Assembly: GCA_028023455.1 (NCBI GenBank)
Contig: JAQFVV010012398.1
Span: 10,593,160 to 10,657,159, forward strand
Direction of reading: 5' to 3'
Source of the DNA: Epiperipatus broadwayi
Lineage: Eukaryota; Onychophora; Udeonychophora; Euonychophora; Peripatidae
Length of the DNA stretch: 64,000 nucleotides
The first letter of the stretch is position 1, and each line of letters begins with the position of its first letter. The notes beneath the pieces were generated by a model. It did not search any database. It worked only from the letters and a program-made list of their open reading frames with translations, and had not been told where the DNA came from. Positions 12,301 through 25,236 of this stretch are shown piece after piece. The position numbers and the translations under genes were made by a program.

Positions 12301-13707
12301 ACCAAAAAGAATTATATATATATATATATAATTATATATATATATATATTGTGTTGCATGGGTAGCAGACTGTTTATATTCTTATTATTTATTATTTTGT
12401 TTGTTGGCATTCGGAATGCTTGCATTTCGAATACACAGCACATTTAATGGCTATATTATACAAAATCTATTATGAAGCACATATTTATATTATTCAAGAT
12501 TTTTGAACCAACTTTCATGGATATAACAATTCAACGGTAATTCATTTTGAAGAAGCTAAAACAGACTATATTTTAAAAAACAATTGAGATACAAAACGTG
12601 AATAACTGATTTACTTGCAAATGATTATGTAAATAAAATATTTATTAATTCATAATTTCAAAAAATAAATACATTGCTAACTTTATTGGCAACAATGGGA
12701 TAAAAAACTAAAATATTTAATAATTTCACCATAAAATATCTGAAATATTTGTTTTCTTAATTCAATGATTATTAAAAAAAATAATCAACTGACAGATCAC
12801 TGAGGAAGCCATATGATTGATCAAGCATAGGAAATGACAGAATAAGCCCCAATCCAGTAACTTTTAACAATCCAGGATATCACTCAGCTACAATAGTGTT
12901 CCACTGAAGGTTGACAAGCTCAGAATAAAAGATTCCAATTCTCAGCTTAGTGACAGAAATATTAAAAAAAAATCGCATCTGTCTCAATTTAATGGAATAA
13001 TTGTGTTCTGTATGTCACTAAAGAGCTCCAACATTACGTAATTTTCCAAAGTTTATTTCCTTTGCAACAGCTTAGTACAGTGATGGCATGGGTTTTTGGA
13101 TTAAATGTCAAACTGTCACATTAGTGCTCCGATGTTATATGCTCTCTTAAATATTAACCTTTTGGTTACACTTTTATTGCCTATTTTTCATAAATAAATA
13201 CTTTCTAAATAAACTTCGTTTCATTTTCAATTAATTGAGACTAATAGGTTCAAAATTGCAATTTATTAAATGTAATCAATTTTAAAATGACATATATAGA
13301 ATTAAATCATTTCTGTTTCAGCTTTATAATTTTCTAAATAATATATAGTAATACTAGTTTAATCTCCCACTTACATATTTGAATTTTTGATATCTCCAAA
13401 CTTCACTGCACTATCTACAATTTCTATGGGCAATGACTTTAATTGCTCATATGTACTTTTAAATCAGATATATTAAAAATCATCTTTTTCAAGGAAATAA
13501 TAAGTTATTTTAACTGAAAATAATCGATTCAAGATAAAATGATTAATATCCATCATACTTCCTTTCATGTTAACGATTTAACAAAAACAATACTAAATAT
13601 TAATTGTTTTTAATGTATTATTAACAGTTTTATTTTTATTTTTTTAAGACCATTGAATATTAATTATATCGAACGATTATTATGAAGTTGCATAAATAAT
13701 ATTTGTT
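12301..13707. other. AT-rich non-coding; possible 3' untranslated region
   Basis: No coding segment. Part of it lies downstream, in minus-strand sense, of the terminal exon at 13708-13815 and could be its 3'UTR. AATAAA-type signals are readable on the minus strand near 13623-13640. Confidence 0.4.
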
Positions 13708-13815
13708 TCATCTTATAGCTCTTATAGCATTTTCAGCAGCTCTGAAATTTAATATAGCTTTATCTTGGTTAGCAAGGATAATTGGTCCCCCAAATGCCTC
13801 AAGCAAAGTAAAATC
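13708..13815 (-). CDS. Probable terminal coding exon of an unidentified host gene
   Basis: On the minus strand a pyrimidine-rich tract ending in ATGCAG (splice acceptor, 13816-13821) is followed by 35 sense codons and a TGA (13710-13708). The peptide begins DFTLLEAFGGPIILANQD and ends NFRAAENAIRAIR. Only this frame is open; the other two contain early stops. The residue mix (Gly-Gly-Pro, Ala-rich amphipathic helix) looks like conserved protein and is unlike the Ile/Asn/Lys/Phe-rich chance frames elsewhere. An AATAAA-like signal lies about 70-85 bases downstream. I do not recognise the protein, and I could not find the preceding exon in the roughly 50 kb upstream on this strand. If real, the region to its right is probably intron of that gene. 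An unrecognised transposon fragment is the alternative. Confidence 0.55.
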   Translation of the reverse strand, partial: DFTLLEAFGGPIILANQDKAILNFRAAENAIRAIR

Positions 13816-15379
13816 CTGCATAAAAAATAAGCAAGTATCATGATTTAATATGAGGGGAAAAATTCATTAATTTAATTCAAAAAATAAATATATAAACGAG
13901 CTTCAGTTTTAAAAAAAATTATTGAAGAATAAACATTTTACTCAATATATTATTAAAAAAAAAAAACTTTGTGGATAAATATACTACATAAAAACATCGG
14001 ATAACTATAATTTTAAAAGAAAAAATATATAATTTTTCCATTACTGATCTGCCATTTTATTTCCTGAATTCGTGAATTAAAATAAAACAGGACTAAAAAA
14101 AACCTAGTCACAATACACATTTAAAATATATATATATATATATTTAACACAATGTACACTTTAAAAAATTATTTTGTATTTACTTTATGTTTAGTTTTTT
14201 TTTTAAATTTCTAACCGATAAGATTTTGAATTTTTTTTTTTACATTGCTGTTGACTATTTTTTAAATCACTTTTTTCCCCATTTTATATAAGGGAAATTA
14301 AATAAAATGTAGATAAATAAATGTTATGTATGACTGATTGATTGCTGAAGTTTTAATAATACATGTAAATGTTAAAATCTTATTTTATTCTTTTGTTCAT
14401 CTTAAAGCCACAAACAAATAATGAGATTATTCACTTAAAATTAAAAAAGTAAATATTTTAAACTTATGTTTAGTAATTGTATTAGCTGCTTAGTTAATGA
14501 ATGAAATTATTTTCTCAAAATAATTTACATTTACAATGACTATTACAATGTTTGTATTTTTGCCACAGGATTGTCCTCAATAAGTTGAGGCAGGTTAATA
14601 AGTAACTGTTTTTTTTTATTTGTTGTCATTGCATTTTTTATGTATTATGTTATAAAAATTTTAATCCATAAAATTGATTGAATTAATGTAGATTACCCAA
14701 TATACACATTTTACAACTAAATATTAATATATTTTGTTGTTGTACATGATCAAAGTATATTACTGTGTAAAATGAAACTATTTTTTATATTGTAGTTAAA
14801 GATGAAAATCTTCTTTATTTTGGATATGCCATGTCACTGGAAGAAAATTAAATAAAAAGTATTAATTTTCTGGTATTCTTTTCACAATTCTCTGTTTTCT
14901 TTGTTCTCATGTTCAACATAGAATTTAAGATTAAAACATTATTACTCATCAAAAAATAATAAATTTGACATCATTTGATAGATATTTTTCTTTACTACTG
15001 AAATAAATTTTAAATGTTCATATTTTCTTTCTATAAATATTTAAAAAATGAGATCATAATCAAAACAAAAAGATTATAATTATCATTTCTAAAAACATTA
15101 TTTTAATTTTATAAAATCAATAAAAAATTCATTATTTGTCTTTTTTTAAAAAAAATTGAACAAATATTTATTTATTTCTCTTATATCTAATGAAATATGC
15201 TTTAAAAATTTAAAACTTTTCAGTATTTATTGCAAAATTATGATAATTTCAAAAAAAACATTTAAAAGTGTTAGTAGGATATAATTGATTGCGAATCAAA
15301 ACAATGGATACAAATTAATGATAATCCCTAAAGTGAATTCTTACATAAAGGTCCATCACTAACTGGGATAAAGATGTAT
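13816..15379. other. AT-rich non-coding stretch
   Basis: No motif or repeat of note beyond homopolymers and a short TA run near 14128-14143. If the exon to its left is real, this is likely intron. Confidence 0.4.
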
Positions 15380-15720
15380 TTAGAAAAATACTTCTATAAC
15401 TTACAAAATTCTCTTGTCATTCTATTTTAATCCATAAAATACATCTTGTAAGCCATTATAAAAAAATTGAAGATATGAAATTTGTGATCCAATATTGCTT
15501 TACCAATGTCAATTTTTATAGCCTTAAAAAATCTAATAAGTGGTCTTGCATTTTAATAGAGTTGTGTAAAAGTTGACAACATTCTCATCATGATGGTCCT
15601 AAGTTTTAATCATAGCAGAATTGCTTGAAGAGTGAAGAGCTTTTTCATAATTGACAAACACCATGGAAAACGGCAAATCATAATAACTGATATCTTTTAT
15701 TTTCTCTTAATCTAGTATGC
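15380..15720 (-). pseudogene. Decayed LINE reverse transcriptase fragment (lineage B)
   Basis: The minus strand reads LPFSMVFVNYEKALHSSSNS near 15670, a match to RT motif A of the common animal LINE form (PLcmaFVDYEKAFDSVeh), with the catalytic Asp replaced by Asn. It is followed by DHHDENVVNFYTTLLKCKTT near 15600 (family: gvd...i.ll...Y...ta). A weak IKIDIGKAI near 15520 sits where ikkGVRQGD would be. Stops and frameshifts are frequent, and neither the endonuclease nor the YADD motif was seen. The fragment is too short and decayed to place within a LINE clade. Confidence 0.65.
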
Positions 15721-18500
15721 TATGATTACTTAGATATTCAGTTTGTTTCTTTGGCTTGATTTAGGTGTAAATTTCTAGAAAATGTTTTCTAATGAATTTA
15801 GTAAAAATTTTATTCATTGATGCAAATTACTAATACCTTTTTTTCAAATGGAACCACAATATTTATTGCACTTTGTTGATAATCTTTGATTAGAATAGAA
15901 TACTAATTGCTTAATGAAATTCAAATCTTTAGCACCTTTAAACACTCACATATATATATAACAGAGATGATTCATCATAGGTAATATGTGTATATTAATT
16001 AAGAGTATAGTGTAAAGGAACAAAATTTAAAAATATATATATATAGTTATTAATAATAACTTGAGGGAACATATTTGCATATATTTTACTGTGTGTTCAC
16101 TCATTTGTACAATAAAAAAATTTATACCATATTTTTTTTCATTGCAATTAAATATACTCTGGGTGACTTCTTTTTTCAATAACTTTTTTTCTTATAAAAG
16201 CATAGTAGGAGTCACAAAACTATGATCTCACTAATTGTTTTGATGTTTTAAAGTCAGTATCAATTTAAAGTAGGCTCTAAAATTTTGTAAAACTTTTAGT
16301 ATTATGCTTAGAAAACGTTTTATTGTGCAAAAATAATGTTCATGATATTAGAAAGAATAATAAATAAAGAAGAAAATGTGTAAGATTTCAACATAAACTG
16401 ATGAAATATAAACTTGATCATGTGGAGCACTTCAAAATGGAAAAACAGCTGCTGGCATATTGTAAAATTTATTTACAAATTGCAATTTTTTTAAACATAA
16501 TTGTATATGGATACACAGAAGGAAAATGGATGCTCAAATATCATAAAATGTATTAAATGTCTAAATTTTTTGTTTGATTTTAATTTATATTTTCATTTGC
16601 TTGTTTATATTTTTGTGGGATATCATGTATGTGAAATAATACATGGACTTGAGTAAAAAAACTCCACTTGTCAAATTTTTAATAAAATCTAGTGAATCTT
16701 TTATTAAATACTTCTCCATGATAATATTTTATTTTTACAATTAAATCTTTTTTCTATATTATATAAGTAAATTTAATATTATAAATTAGAAATGTAAACT
16801 TTCAAGTGATATCAATTTTAAATAAATCATTATTATTTTTTAAATAAGAAAATAAAAATCTAAACAAAGTACTTACCTATAACAATAGAGCACACAACCA
16901 TTGTATGTAATTATGAAATATCAGATATTTGAATTTTATGTTTTTAATAAAGAATATATTTAGGATTAGTTATCATAGAAAAAAATTTTTTTTTATAAAA
17001 GTTAATAAAGTAAATATTTACTGTTATTAAAATTTTAATAAGTATCTATTTGCCAAAAGCTATTTCTTTTTATGAAATAGACACTGCTTCTAGTTGGCAT
17101 AACAAACTTCCTAAGAGATGACTTTTTAAAAATAAAGTGTTTTCAAAGACAATCTCCTATTAATAGCATAGTTTTTGGTTACATTCATTTGTAAACTAAT
17201 TATGCTTTTTCTTTATAAATATATAATATTCATGTAATTTGGCCTCTGGCTAAAATATTATAAAACAGCCAATTAGAAATTAGCGATGTCCTTTGTAGCT
17301 TTATCACATCAATAGGGTACTGTCAATCATGTAAAAATCCCCCTTATAATGCTAGCATCTTCAGGTTTTTAAAAAATTAATACATTAAAATTATAGCACC
17401 AATGAAATAGAAGCTGCAAGCCATAATATAAGATTAAAAATAGGCTTAAACAATGTAGAAAAGATAGCGATCACAGCACCATCGTAATGCCTAAAACTTA
17501 AAAAAATCTGAATAGTTACAGCTAAGCTTATGAAATTGGTTATATATTGATACAGCATAATTCATGACTATATTGTAGTATATCTTGTCATACATATATT
17601 TTCAGACTATAAATGATAAAATTTCAATGTTAAAATTTATCCATAATGTTGCCTATTTCAATTTTGTGTTAAATTGATTTTTTTTTACTTTTTATACATA
17701 TATTTTACATAGAATTTTGTTTAAATTTATTCATTTATGTTTTAGAGCTTGTAAATTCTTCATAGTCTGCTTATCTCATCTCTTTATTTAAAATACATGG
17801 AATTTCAAATGGCACTGTTACTATATCAACTATTTAATCAGTTGCACTCTTTTAGTAACCATGACAATTTTTCTTGGTGCTAAATTAGCTTTCTTTCTAA
17901 TACCACAAAGTTATTTTATATCTTTAAAGTGCATTATTGTCTATAGCTTCTATATATTTTGTCACCACTAAAAATATTTTACAGCATCCCATGAACTCAA
18001 CTTTTCTAATTTTTATGATTTTAAACCATTTTCATTTCTTTTTTTACTTCATGTAATTGCTTTATTTGAAAATTCACTGCTGAATTGCATATTTGTGCTA
18101 TCTGCAGATGTATTTATTTTATTCATTTTATCCATGTCTGAGCAAGCTATTTTTTTTAGTCTCCTCATTCTTTCGCACGCACAATGTGGGCAAGCATTTT
18201 CAAAATGTAAACATCCATTTTCAACATAATATTAATGAAAACCTATGCAGTCTACACATGCACTTTTTATATCAACATTTCCATCTTTCTTTCTACTTTC
18301 CATAAAGATAGGTTTTATTTTTCTATGATAAAAAATAAAAATTATGATAATTTTTGTGATCAAGTAAATTGAATTTTTTTCTTTTTCTCTCATTTTTTTG
18401 GATAGTTACTGGAAAAAATTTCATACATTGGTAAAAAGTTTTACTTTTTCCAATGTATTTTGAAGACAATGTTATGGGGCCTAATGGTATTTACTTTTAT
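15721..18500. other. AT-rich non-coding stretch
   Basis: No gene, RNA or recognisable transposon found. The 70-codon frame at 18093-18305 has no motif and is probably chance. Confidence 0.45.
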
Positions 18501-19190
18501 ATATTTTTTAATTATTATTTTATTTTTATATGTTTACATTTGATAAAAAATATATGAAAAAATTATTATTGAAACTAACATAAAAAAAATAGAACATGAT
18601 TGTCTATATTTATATCATGAATTATCTGCATTTTTTGCTATGATGTGCTTGGGTCTAGTATTTGAATTAGGTGATATGAGACAAAGAAAAACATATTTTG
18701 CAAATATTATGATCCAATTTAGATTTTTCTATAATGACTAGACTGCATTTTAATAATAAAAAAAAGGCAAATGCTAAAAATAAAGATTTTGACAGTATAT
18801 AAACTTAGGTCGATTATACACTGCTACAATGTAAATTTCAAAGACCATATTTTTTAATTATTATTTTATTTTTATATTTGATAAAAAATATATGAAAAAA
18901 TTATTATTGAAACTAACATACATTTTTAAAAAAAGCTCATGATTGTGCACATTTATATCATGAATTATCTAAATTTTTTGCTATGATGTGGCTTCAGTCC
19001 AAATATTTGAATTAGGTGATATGAGACAAAGATAAACATATTTTGCAAATATTATGACCCAATTTAGATTTTTTTATAATGTCTTGTCTGCATTTTAATA
19101 ATAATAAAAATACACAAATGCTAAAAGTAAAGATTTTGACAGTATATAAACTTAGGTCAATTTTACACTACTGCAATATAAATTTCAAAG
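18501..19190 (+). repeat. 346-bp direct tandem duplication inside a piggyBac relic
   Basis: 18501-18846 and 18847-19190 are tandem copies, over 90% identical by eye, differing by scattered substitutions and small indels. Both copies encode the same part of the transposase, so the duplication happened after insertion. Confidence 0.88.
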
Positions 19191-19335
19191 CTGCATATCA
19201 AATGGAAAGATAGGTGGCAGTTGATGAAGCTATTACTAAATTTATGGTCATAGTAGCAGGAAGCAATATAAACCCTCAAAACCTATAAAGTATGATAAAC
19301 AAAGCATAAGAAATGGTGATCATGTGATGTTTAGT
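18580..19335 (+). pseudogene. piggyBac-like transposase relic
   Basis: Both duplicated units read, in shifting frames, ELSAFFAMMCLGL, then LHFNNKKKANAKNKDFDS, then VYKLRSIIHCYNVNFKDH in the first unit and VYKLRSILHYCNINFKAAYQ in the second. After the second unit comes VAVDEAITKF near 19212, then SSRKQYKPSKPIKYDKQ near 19250. This order reproduces the piggyBac (DDE_Tnp_1_7) pattern: aFfgi, LHFnDN, D.lyKiRPlid..n..F, then evaVDEamikFkGRs..kqYmP.KPiK. The Asp of AVDE, the first catalytic residue in the family, is retained. No later catalytic motif is readable; the frame decays after about 19330, where a repeat tail shared with 60.0 kb begins. Frameshifts, stops and the internal duplication make it inactive. 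Confidence 0.82.
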
Positions 19336-20105
19336 GGTTTGACTATTTTAGTAGTAATTTTTTAATAAAATACAAACTGTATTGAAGTTCTTTATTATAA
19401 TATTCAAATTATATTAATTATTGATCAATATTAACTACTTGTTATAAGGGATGTTATTAGGGATGATATATTCATTGCAAACCCCTGTATGGAAAAAACA
19501 TTTTGAAAATCTACTAGGAAAAATGAAAGAAACTAATGTCTTTATTCTACGAAGTTTTCAAGTGATGAATTACCTTAGGTAAGTGTTAATATATACTAAT
19601 TTTTTAAAAATTTTATGATGAATCCAACTAACCTACTAACAAAAATATAATTTTAAGTTGTATGCATGATAATTTAAAATTTATAAAATAATATGAAAAT
19701 AATTATTAGAAATATTAACTTTTATTCTTTTTTTTATTACTTTGAAAATCAATGATTATATATTTTTTCAGCTTAATTACCTTCTTTGGTGTTTGATTTT
19801 TCAAACAATATATATTAGGTCATTTTTTATTAATAAAACTTAAAAGTTATGATAAAATTTGTGGCTTAGCATAATTTTTTAAATATTCAATATAGGCTGC
19901 TTGCAAGCGAAGAGGTTAGGGGGGGAGTGAATATTGATGAAGCTTTATTAAAAGATAATATATATATAAATGCCTGAAAATGATGCAATATACATATATA
20001 TTTATATTAATTATATCTACGTAATTTATTATTTTGATGAATTATCAGAGAAAATGGGTGCAAAGAGAATTGATTTTGGATATAAAGGAATGTGTAGATA
20101 GAACA
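19336..20105. other. AT-rich stretch, possibly decayed piggyBac C-terminus
   Basis: No readable motif. 19336-19560 could be the remainder of the piggyBac relic, but this is unproven. Confidence 0.35.
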
Positions 20106-22020
20106 ATGGGGTGGTAATATGCTATCTAGGAAACACTACAAGAGGATGGTGTTCCCATAAAGAAAGAGGTAGATGCCTATGATAGCACTGAGTGTGGATG
20201 ATATCCTTTGATACAGTGCAAGGAAGTTGGGTGGCTTGGCAATGAAGCTGGAAGGGATTTGTTTACTGGAAGATAGTTGCCAGGCTGCTGATTTGTCACT
20301 GCTAAATTCCAGCCTGTATGTTTCGGTGTACCAAGTGAAGATCTGTTGAAGCCTGGGGATGAGATCAGCTGAGGAAAAAAAGACAACCACATCATCTAAC
20401 ATAAGCAAGGCATTTGATGCTTTTGCCTAGTGCAGGAATGAGGATGCCAGGGAGGTTATGTTCCAACCTGAGCAAGAGGGGATTCAGAAATATGGTGAAC
20501 AACAAAGTGCTCAGCAGAGAGCCCTGAGGGATGGATCTTTTAGGTATGAAACAAGGAGCAACTTTCCCATCCAGGGTAACTAGGATTTCTCTGTTGGACA
20601 GTAGATTGTGGAGAATGGACAGGAGGGCCTCTGGAATGTTCAGGTCCTCTCAATGATGCAAGAACATGAGGCCAGCTTGTTGATCATGTTGAGAGTGATG
20701 GAGATGGTGAACTGACTTAGATGGAGAAGGAACTTGGGGATGGCATGAGGACTGGAGAGGACATGGTCAACAAAGCTTTTCAGTTTAAGTAACATGGCCT
20801 GGGTGATGCCAGGATCAGAGTTGACTTTCAAGGTTGATGGTATAGTGAAAGGAGGGATGTTAGCTTTGAGAAGCATGTGCTTGTAAAGGTTTCTCAAATG
20901 AAGGAGCAATACCTGACCTAGGTAGGTAGGATTTGTTGCCAACTGTGATGGATGAGGGGGTGATCTGCTTCCTGTGGGAACCAAGAGTGCACCCCAGGTA
21001 ATTTCTGGTTCAACAATGTTAATTCCCCATATATTTCTGGGTGCGTTTGACTAAGATGTACTCAGCCAATGCCTTTTGAGCATCATGGTACTGAAGTTTA
21101 TGCTGGATGATGGTGCTAATGTCTAATGGCCCACTCTCTCCTGATCATTCAGTTGCTCTGAAATTTTGTCCATGGAAGACAGCAACTTGAGTGGCCCTCA
21201 GGAATTCCAGGTGTATTTGTGGATGGCAGCTTGCAGGATTTCCACAAATGCCAACCATGCAGAGATGGGCTCCATTTGAAGGATATTGATTTTATGAAGG
21301 TATATATAAATTTCTGAAAGCAATGATATTGTTGTATTTTGTTTGTTGAGGAATTGTATTGTTCTTCTGAGACCAAGGTTTACTGGGGGGTCAGAGTTAA
21401 TGTCAAGAGAAAGGTGTAATGCCCTGTGTCTGAAAAGGTATGGTGTGGAATTGGGCCGATTCAATCATGATATGGAGATCAGGAGAGTAGAATATTAAAC
21501 CAATGAGGGTCTGATGCTTGCAGGTGTAAAAAGAGTAGGCATGGTCTGGGAAAAAGCCCTGGCCACACATTAAGCCTCTGGAGAAGTGATGTAGATATTT
21601 GTTTGTGAAGGACTGGTAGCCCATATTGAAGTCACTCAGAAGAAGAATGGGAAGGAAAGTGGTAGCTGTAATGTTGTTGATTCAGTGAATAATAGATTTA
21701 ATGAGGGTGTTACTGTCATTGGAGAGCAGATATAAATAAATCACAAAACTTGTGAAGCACCCAAATTTCACCTCCAAGATAATTGAGTCTCGATATGTAT
21801 GATGAAAAAGGTGGAGGGAGGGGCATGTTTATTAATGAGGATGGCAACTCCTCCAGCAGAAGTCAAAGTGGTAGAATACTTGAATAGACCAAAGGTTGAC
21901 AAAGTGGAGTAAACCCTGTAGTTAAAGTGAGTGAAGAGTTTTACTATAGTTTTAAAAAAGTTATTTGTACATCCATACTCTTTAAAAAGCAAAGGATAAT
22001 ATTTGTTTTCTCTATCCATC
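20106..22020 (-). mobile_element. LINE-A copy 1, 5'- and 3'-truncated with an internal deletion
   Basis: On the minus strand this GC-richer block is a copy of the non-LTR retrotransposon family also present at 25-30 kb and 44-47 kb. From 22019 downward it gives endonuclease sequence (TSAGGVAILINKHAPPST; SDFNMGYQSFTNKYLHHFS, with DFN of the APE-type nuclease; LIGLIFYSPDLHIMI). The region before the RT follows (LQMEPISAWLAFVEILQA; HAIPKFLLHLSQFTISITLN). The RT palm comes next (IPQGSLLSTLLF, NPLLLRLEHNLPG) and the decayed active-site motif (LDDVVVFF region near 20395, family FMDD). The stretch between NMINKLA and the palm, which holds RT motif A, is missing, so about 110 codons were deleted. Multiple stops and frameshifts are present. 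Flanks show no clear target-site duplication. Confidence 0.85.
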
Positions 22021-24500
22021 TCATTTCTTATAATCTTGATACTGGACTTACATAATATAAAATGTGTATTTATTCATATTAAACTTTATGGGTTTAATTT
22101 TTTTTTAATCACTATCAAAATATACCATGCCATGCTGTAGGTATAATAGTTTTTTTCCTTAAAACAAAACAAAACAAAAAATAAATCCAAGATATAGTGA
22201 AAGCAGATAATTTTCATATTCATTAAAAAAATTATTACACAATAAAAATTAAAAGTGCTAGAGCATTTACCTCTATGTACATGCCACAGAATTCAAGGTA
22301 AGATCATGTCAATCTTTCAAATCAAAAATAGGTTTCAGATTTTTGTTCAAATCGATATACTATTAATGACATCTATTTATGTAACAGTGGTCAAAAATAA
22401 AGGGTGAACTGTCTTACATTAATCTGGATTGAGATGAGTGTCAATATGTTCATTATAAAAACCAAAAATACAGTTCCAATATGAGAAGGTACACCTTCAG
22501 GAATTGAATCTAGGTTCTGCATTAACCAATCTAAATGTATTCATTATTTATTAAATGAAAGCTGAATTAAAAGATTTGTCCTGACAACTATTAACATGTC
22601 TGCCTGCTTTCATTGCTGGTAACCTAGAATTTCAAAATTAGATGAAACTTGAAAACTTTTTCAAGCAGCAGAAGATTTTGAAGCCATCAAGGATTTGACT
22701 TTGAAGTGGTTAGTCCAGACCAGATAACCATTCAATTCTTAGTGAAGAGAATGTATGATCTTGACTTTCCTGCAAAAGACACATCCAATAATTAAATAAT
22801 AAATGAAGTGGACAATTTATACTGGTAGTTAGACATGGCTTAACATCTATTTGCTATAATTTATATGATAATCCAAAAAAATAACCAAGGGGAAAAAATC
22901 AGTGATAAAATAATTATTTAATAGTATTTGCTTTTCCAATTCTTAAGATAAAAATTATTTCCTTATCTAATATCAAAACAAGATTGTATTACTAGATTAA
23001 TACATTTCAATGTATAACAATTTCATCAATATTATTTTATTTCAATTACTAAATACATACAATATTATGCTAAGTATATATATTTAATTTTAAAAAATAA
23101 TAATAATGAAATATACCAACGCTAATGATATAAAAATGCTATTATTAAATGGTATTTTAATAAATTTTATGCTTGAATAATGAAATTAATAAATAATAAC
23201 TAAACCAATTTTGTTGAATTGTATTTAAAAATCCTTTTAATACAAGCATGATAATCTTAGAACAAAGTGACATCTCTTGGTTAAAATAAAAATTAATAAT
23301 GAAACGATTTTTTTTTTCCTAATGCTGTATTCTATAAAAGATTGGAATTTAAAAGGATGTGGAAAAGATGAAATCTCTACAGCAATAATCTAATTAAAAA
23401 TCACTAATTGCACTGAAATAATCACTGACAAAGATGAACATAATTATAAAAAGTATGATTAAAGTTTTCATTAGTTGCTTACTTTTTGAGAAAAAAGAAT
23501 AGATTGAAAACTTAAACCTACTTTCCAAATCGCACTGATTACTTAGTAAAACCAGATATGAAAAACACGTTCTGAAATGCAATGTAGTACTTTAGAATGT
23601 AAAAGCTAGATATTATAGGCAAATACTAAACAGAAAAAAATAAACGCTCACACTATTCTCAATTGTTATATAAAAAAACAAAAAAATTATAATAGAATTT
23701 TCTGATGTTTATCTTGCAATTGTTGGGGGGGGGGCGTAAATAAATGATCGATGCACAAATTTGATTAAGCACTAATCAGACTATACTATCACTTAGTAGG
23801 TTTAGCTGTATTGTTATAAGGTTGGCAATGCTGGAAACAATCTATCAAAAGAGAACTGACTAATTATCCACAATAATGAACTGACAGTTTAAGAAAGAAT
23901 TCATCTTTCAAAAAAAAAAAAGTTTGATCATAGACTCATAAATGAAATTTACATATAAAATACAAATCGTATCAAAATTCTTGAGGTTGATGTCATTCGG
24001 CTGATTAATGATATGTCATAAGGCTTCCTATAAAACCTAGTGATTTCTTTTATCCAAAGCTTAAATTGCATCATTTTTCATTATAACTGCAGAAGTCACT
24101 GATTAGCACAATTACATAATAGACTCATTACTTTCCTTCAGATAGTTTCAATATAACCGACTAACTTACTAAATTATAAAATAATAATAAAAAATAATTC
24201 TATAATAGTCACACATTATGAAAAATTACTGAGTTGAAAAGCCGAAATGCAATTACTATATACAGCATATATCATACAATTTGATTTTTTTAAAAAAAAA
24301 AAAAAAGATAGATATATAAAACGTGTTAAAAAATATTTTTTAAATTACTTGTGAAAAAAATAAGGATTGTGGTAAATGCCTCTAATAATAATAATAAATT
24401 ACTTTGTTTATTTCAACAGATGTAATTAGCAAATCCCTTTCTTATATGTATATATTATTGGCTTATTGTTGAGTAGTTTGCCTTCACAATTTTTAAAAAC
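22021..24500. other. AT-rich non-coding stretch
   Basis: No gene recognised. A G10 run lies at 23725-23734. The weak coding-like signal near 22630-22790 did not resolve into a known motif. The short frames are of chance length. Confidence 0.45.
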
Positions 24501-25037
24501 TATATATATATGCATATATTATTATACCTTAATGCTATAATCGAATATCTCAATATAGAAATCAAATCCTACATCAATCTTTATAACGATATTAGAATAT
24601 TCCCACTTATCAACCATTACACTATGTATGGTTCCTTATTAATTAAAATTCATAACGAAGTTTTAATTTATTTTTCTCCAATAATGATGAGACTTAATAC
24701 TAAGCTCTAGGGATAGCTGCATTTTAACATTAAGTACATACAAAAGCATATACCCAGCAATATTGAATACCATACCAATATTAACCCTTAACACAAATGA
24801 TATTCCAATGACTAACAATTCCTACATTAAAATAAATCCATATTAAAATAATTAAATTCTTAACTAAATTATACTATTATTCATTCCAATTCTCAACTTA
24901 TTCTCTTTTATAATATACTATAAATAAATTTCTCAGGGTAAGATTATTTCTCAATCTGATAAACTCTATTACAATCAAATATAATTTATATCCTGCAGTA
25001 GCAGCAGTAGCAGCAGCAGCAGTAGTAGGTAGTCAAG

Positions 25038-25082
25038 ATGGCCACCATGTCTCACAAGCACATCGTTTTGGCTCCAAAATAA
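25038..25082 (+). promoter_or_regulatory. Upstream mini-ORF in the LINE-A 5'UTR
   Basis: An ATG at 25038 opens a 14-codon frame (MATMSHKHIVLAPK) ending in TAA. Its second ATG, at 25047, lies in a perfect animal start context (GCCACCATG). It sits about 155 bases before the ORF1 start and just after the CAG/TAG triplet tract, so it could act as a translation-controlling upstream ORF. No expression evidence is available. Confidence 0.35.
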
Positions 25083-25236
25083 TTTTAAAATTTTCATTGA
25101 ATTTTTACTTTTTGAGTCTACTGGTTGTTGATACTGTTGACATTATAGATTATTACAGCGAAAAAAGCAATTAGGTAGGTATAATCTACTTCCTTTTTTA
25201 AAATCTGACAGATTTTAATTTATCTGTTCTATAATT

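Noticed and set aside
16870-16960. Minus-strand exon ending in a strong donor (TATAG/GTAAGT) near 16877
   Set aside because: Its phase does not join the terminal exon at 13815 in frame and no acceptor or coding signal was found; donor-like strings occur by chance.
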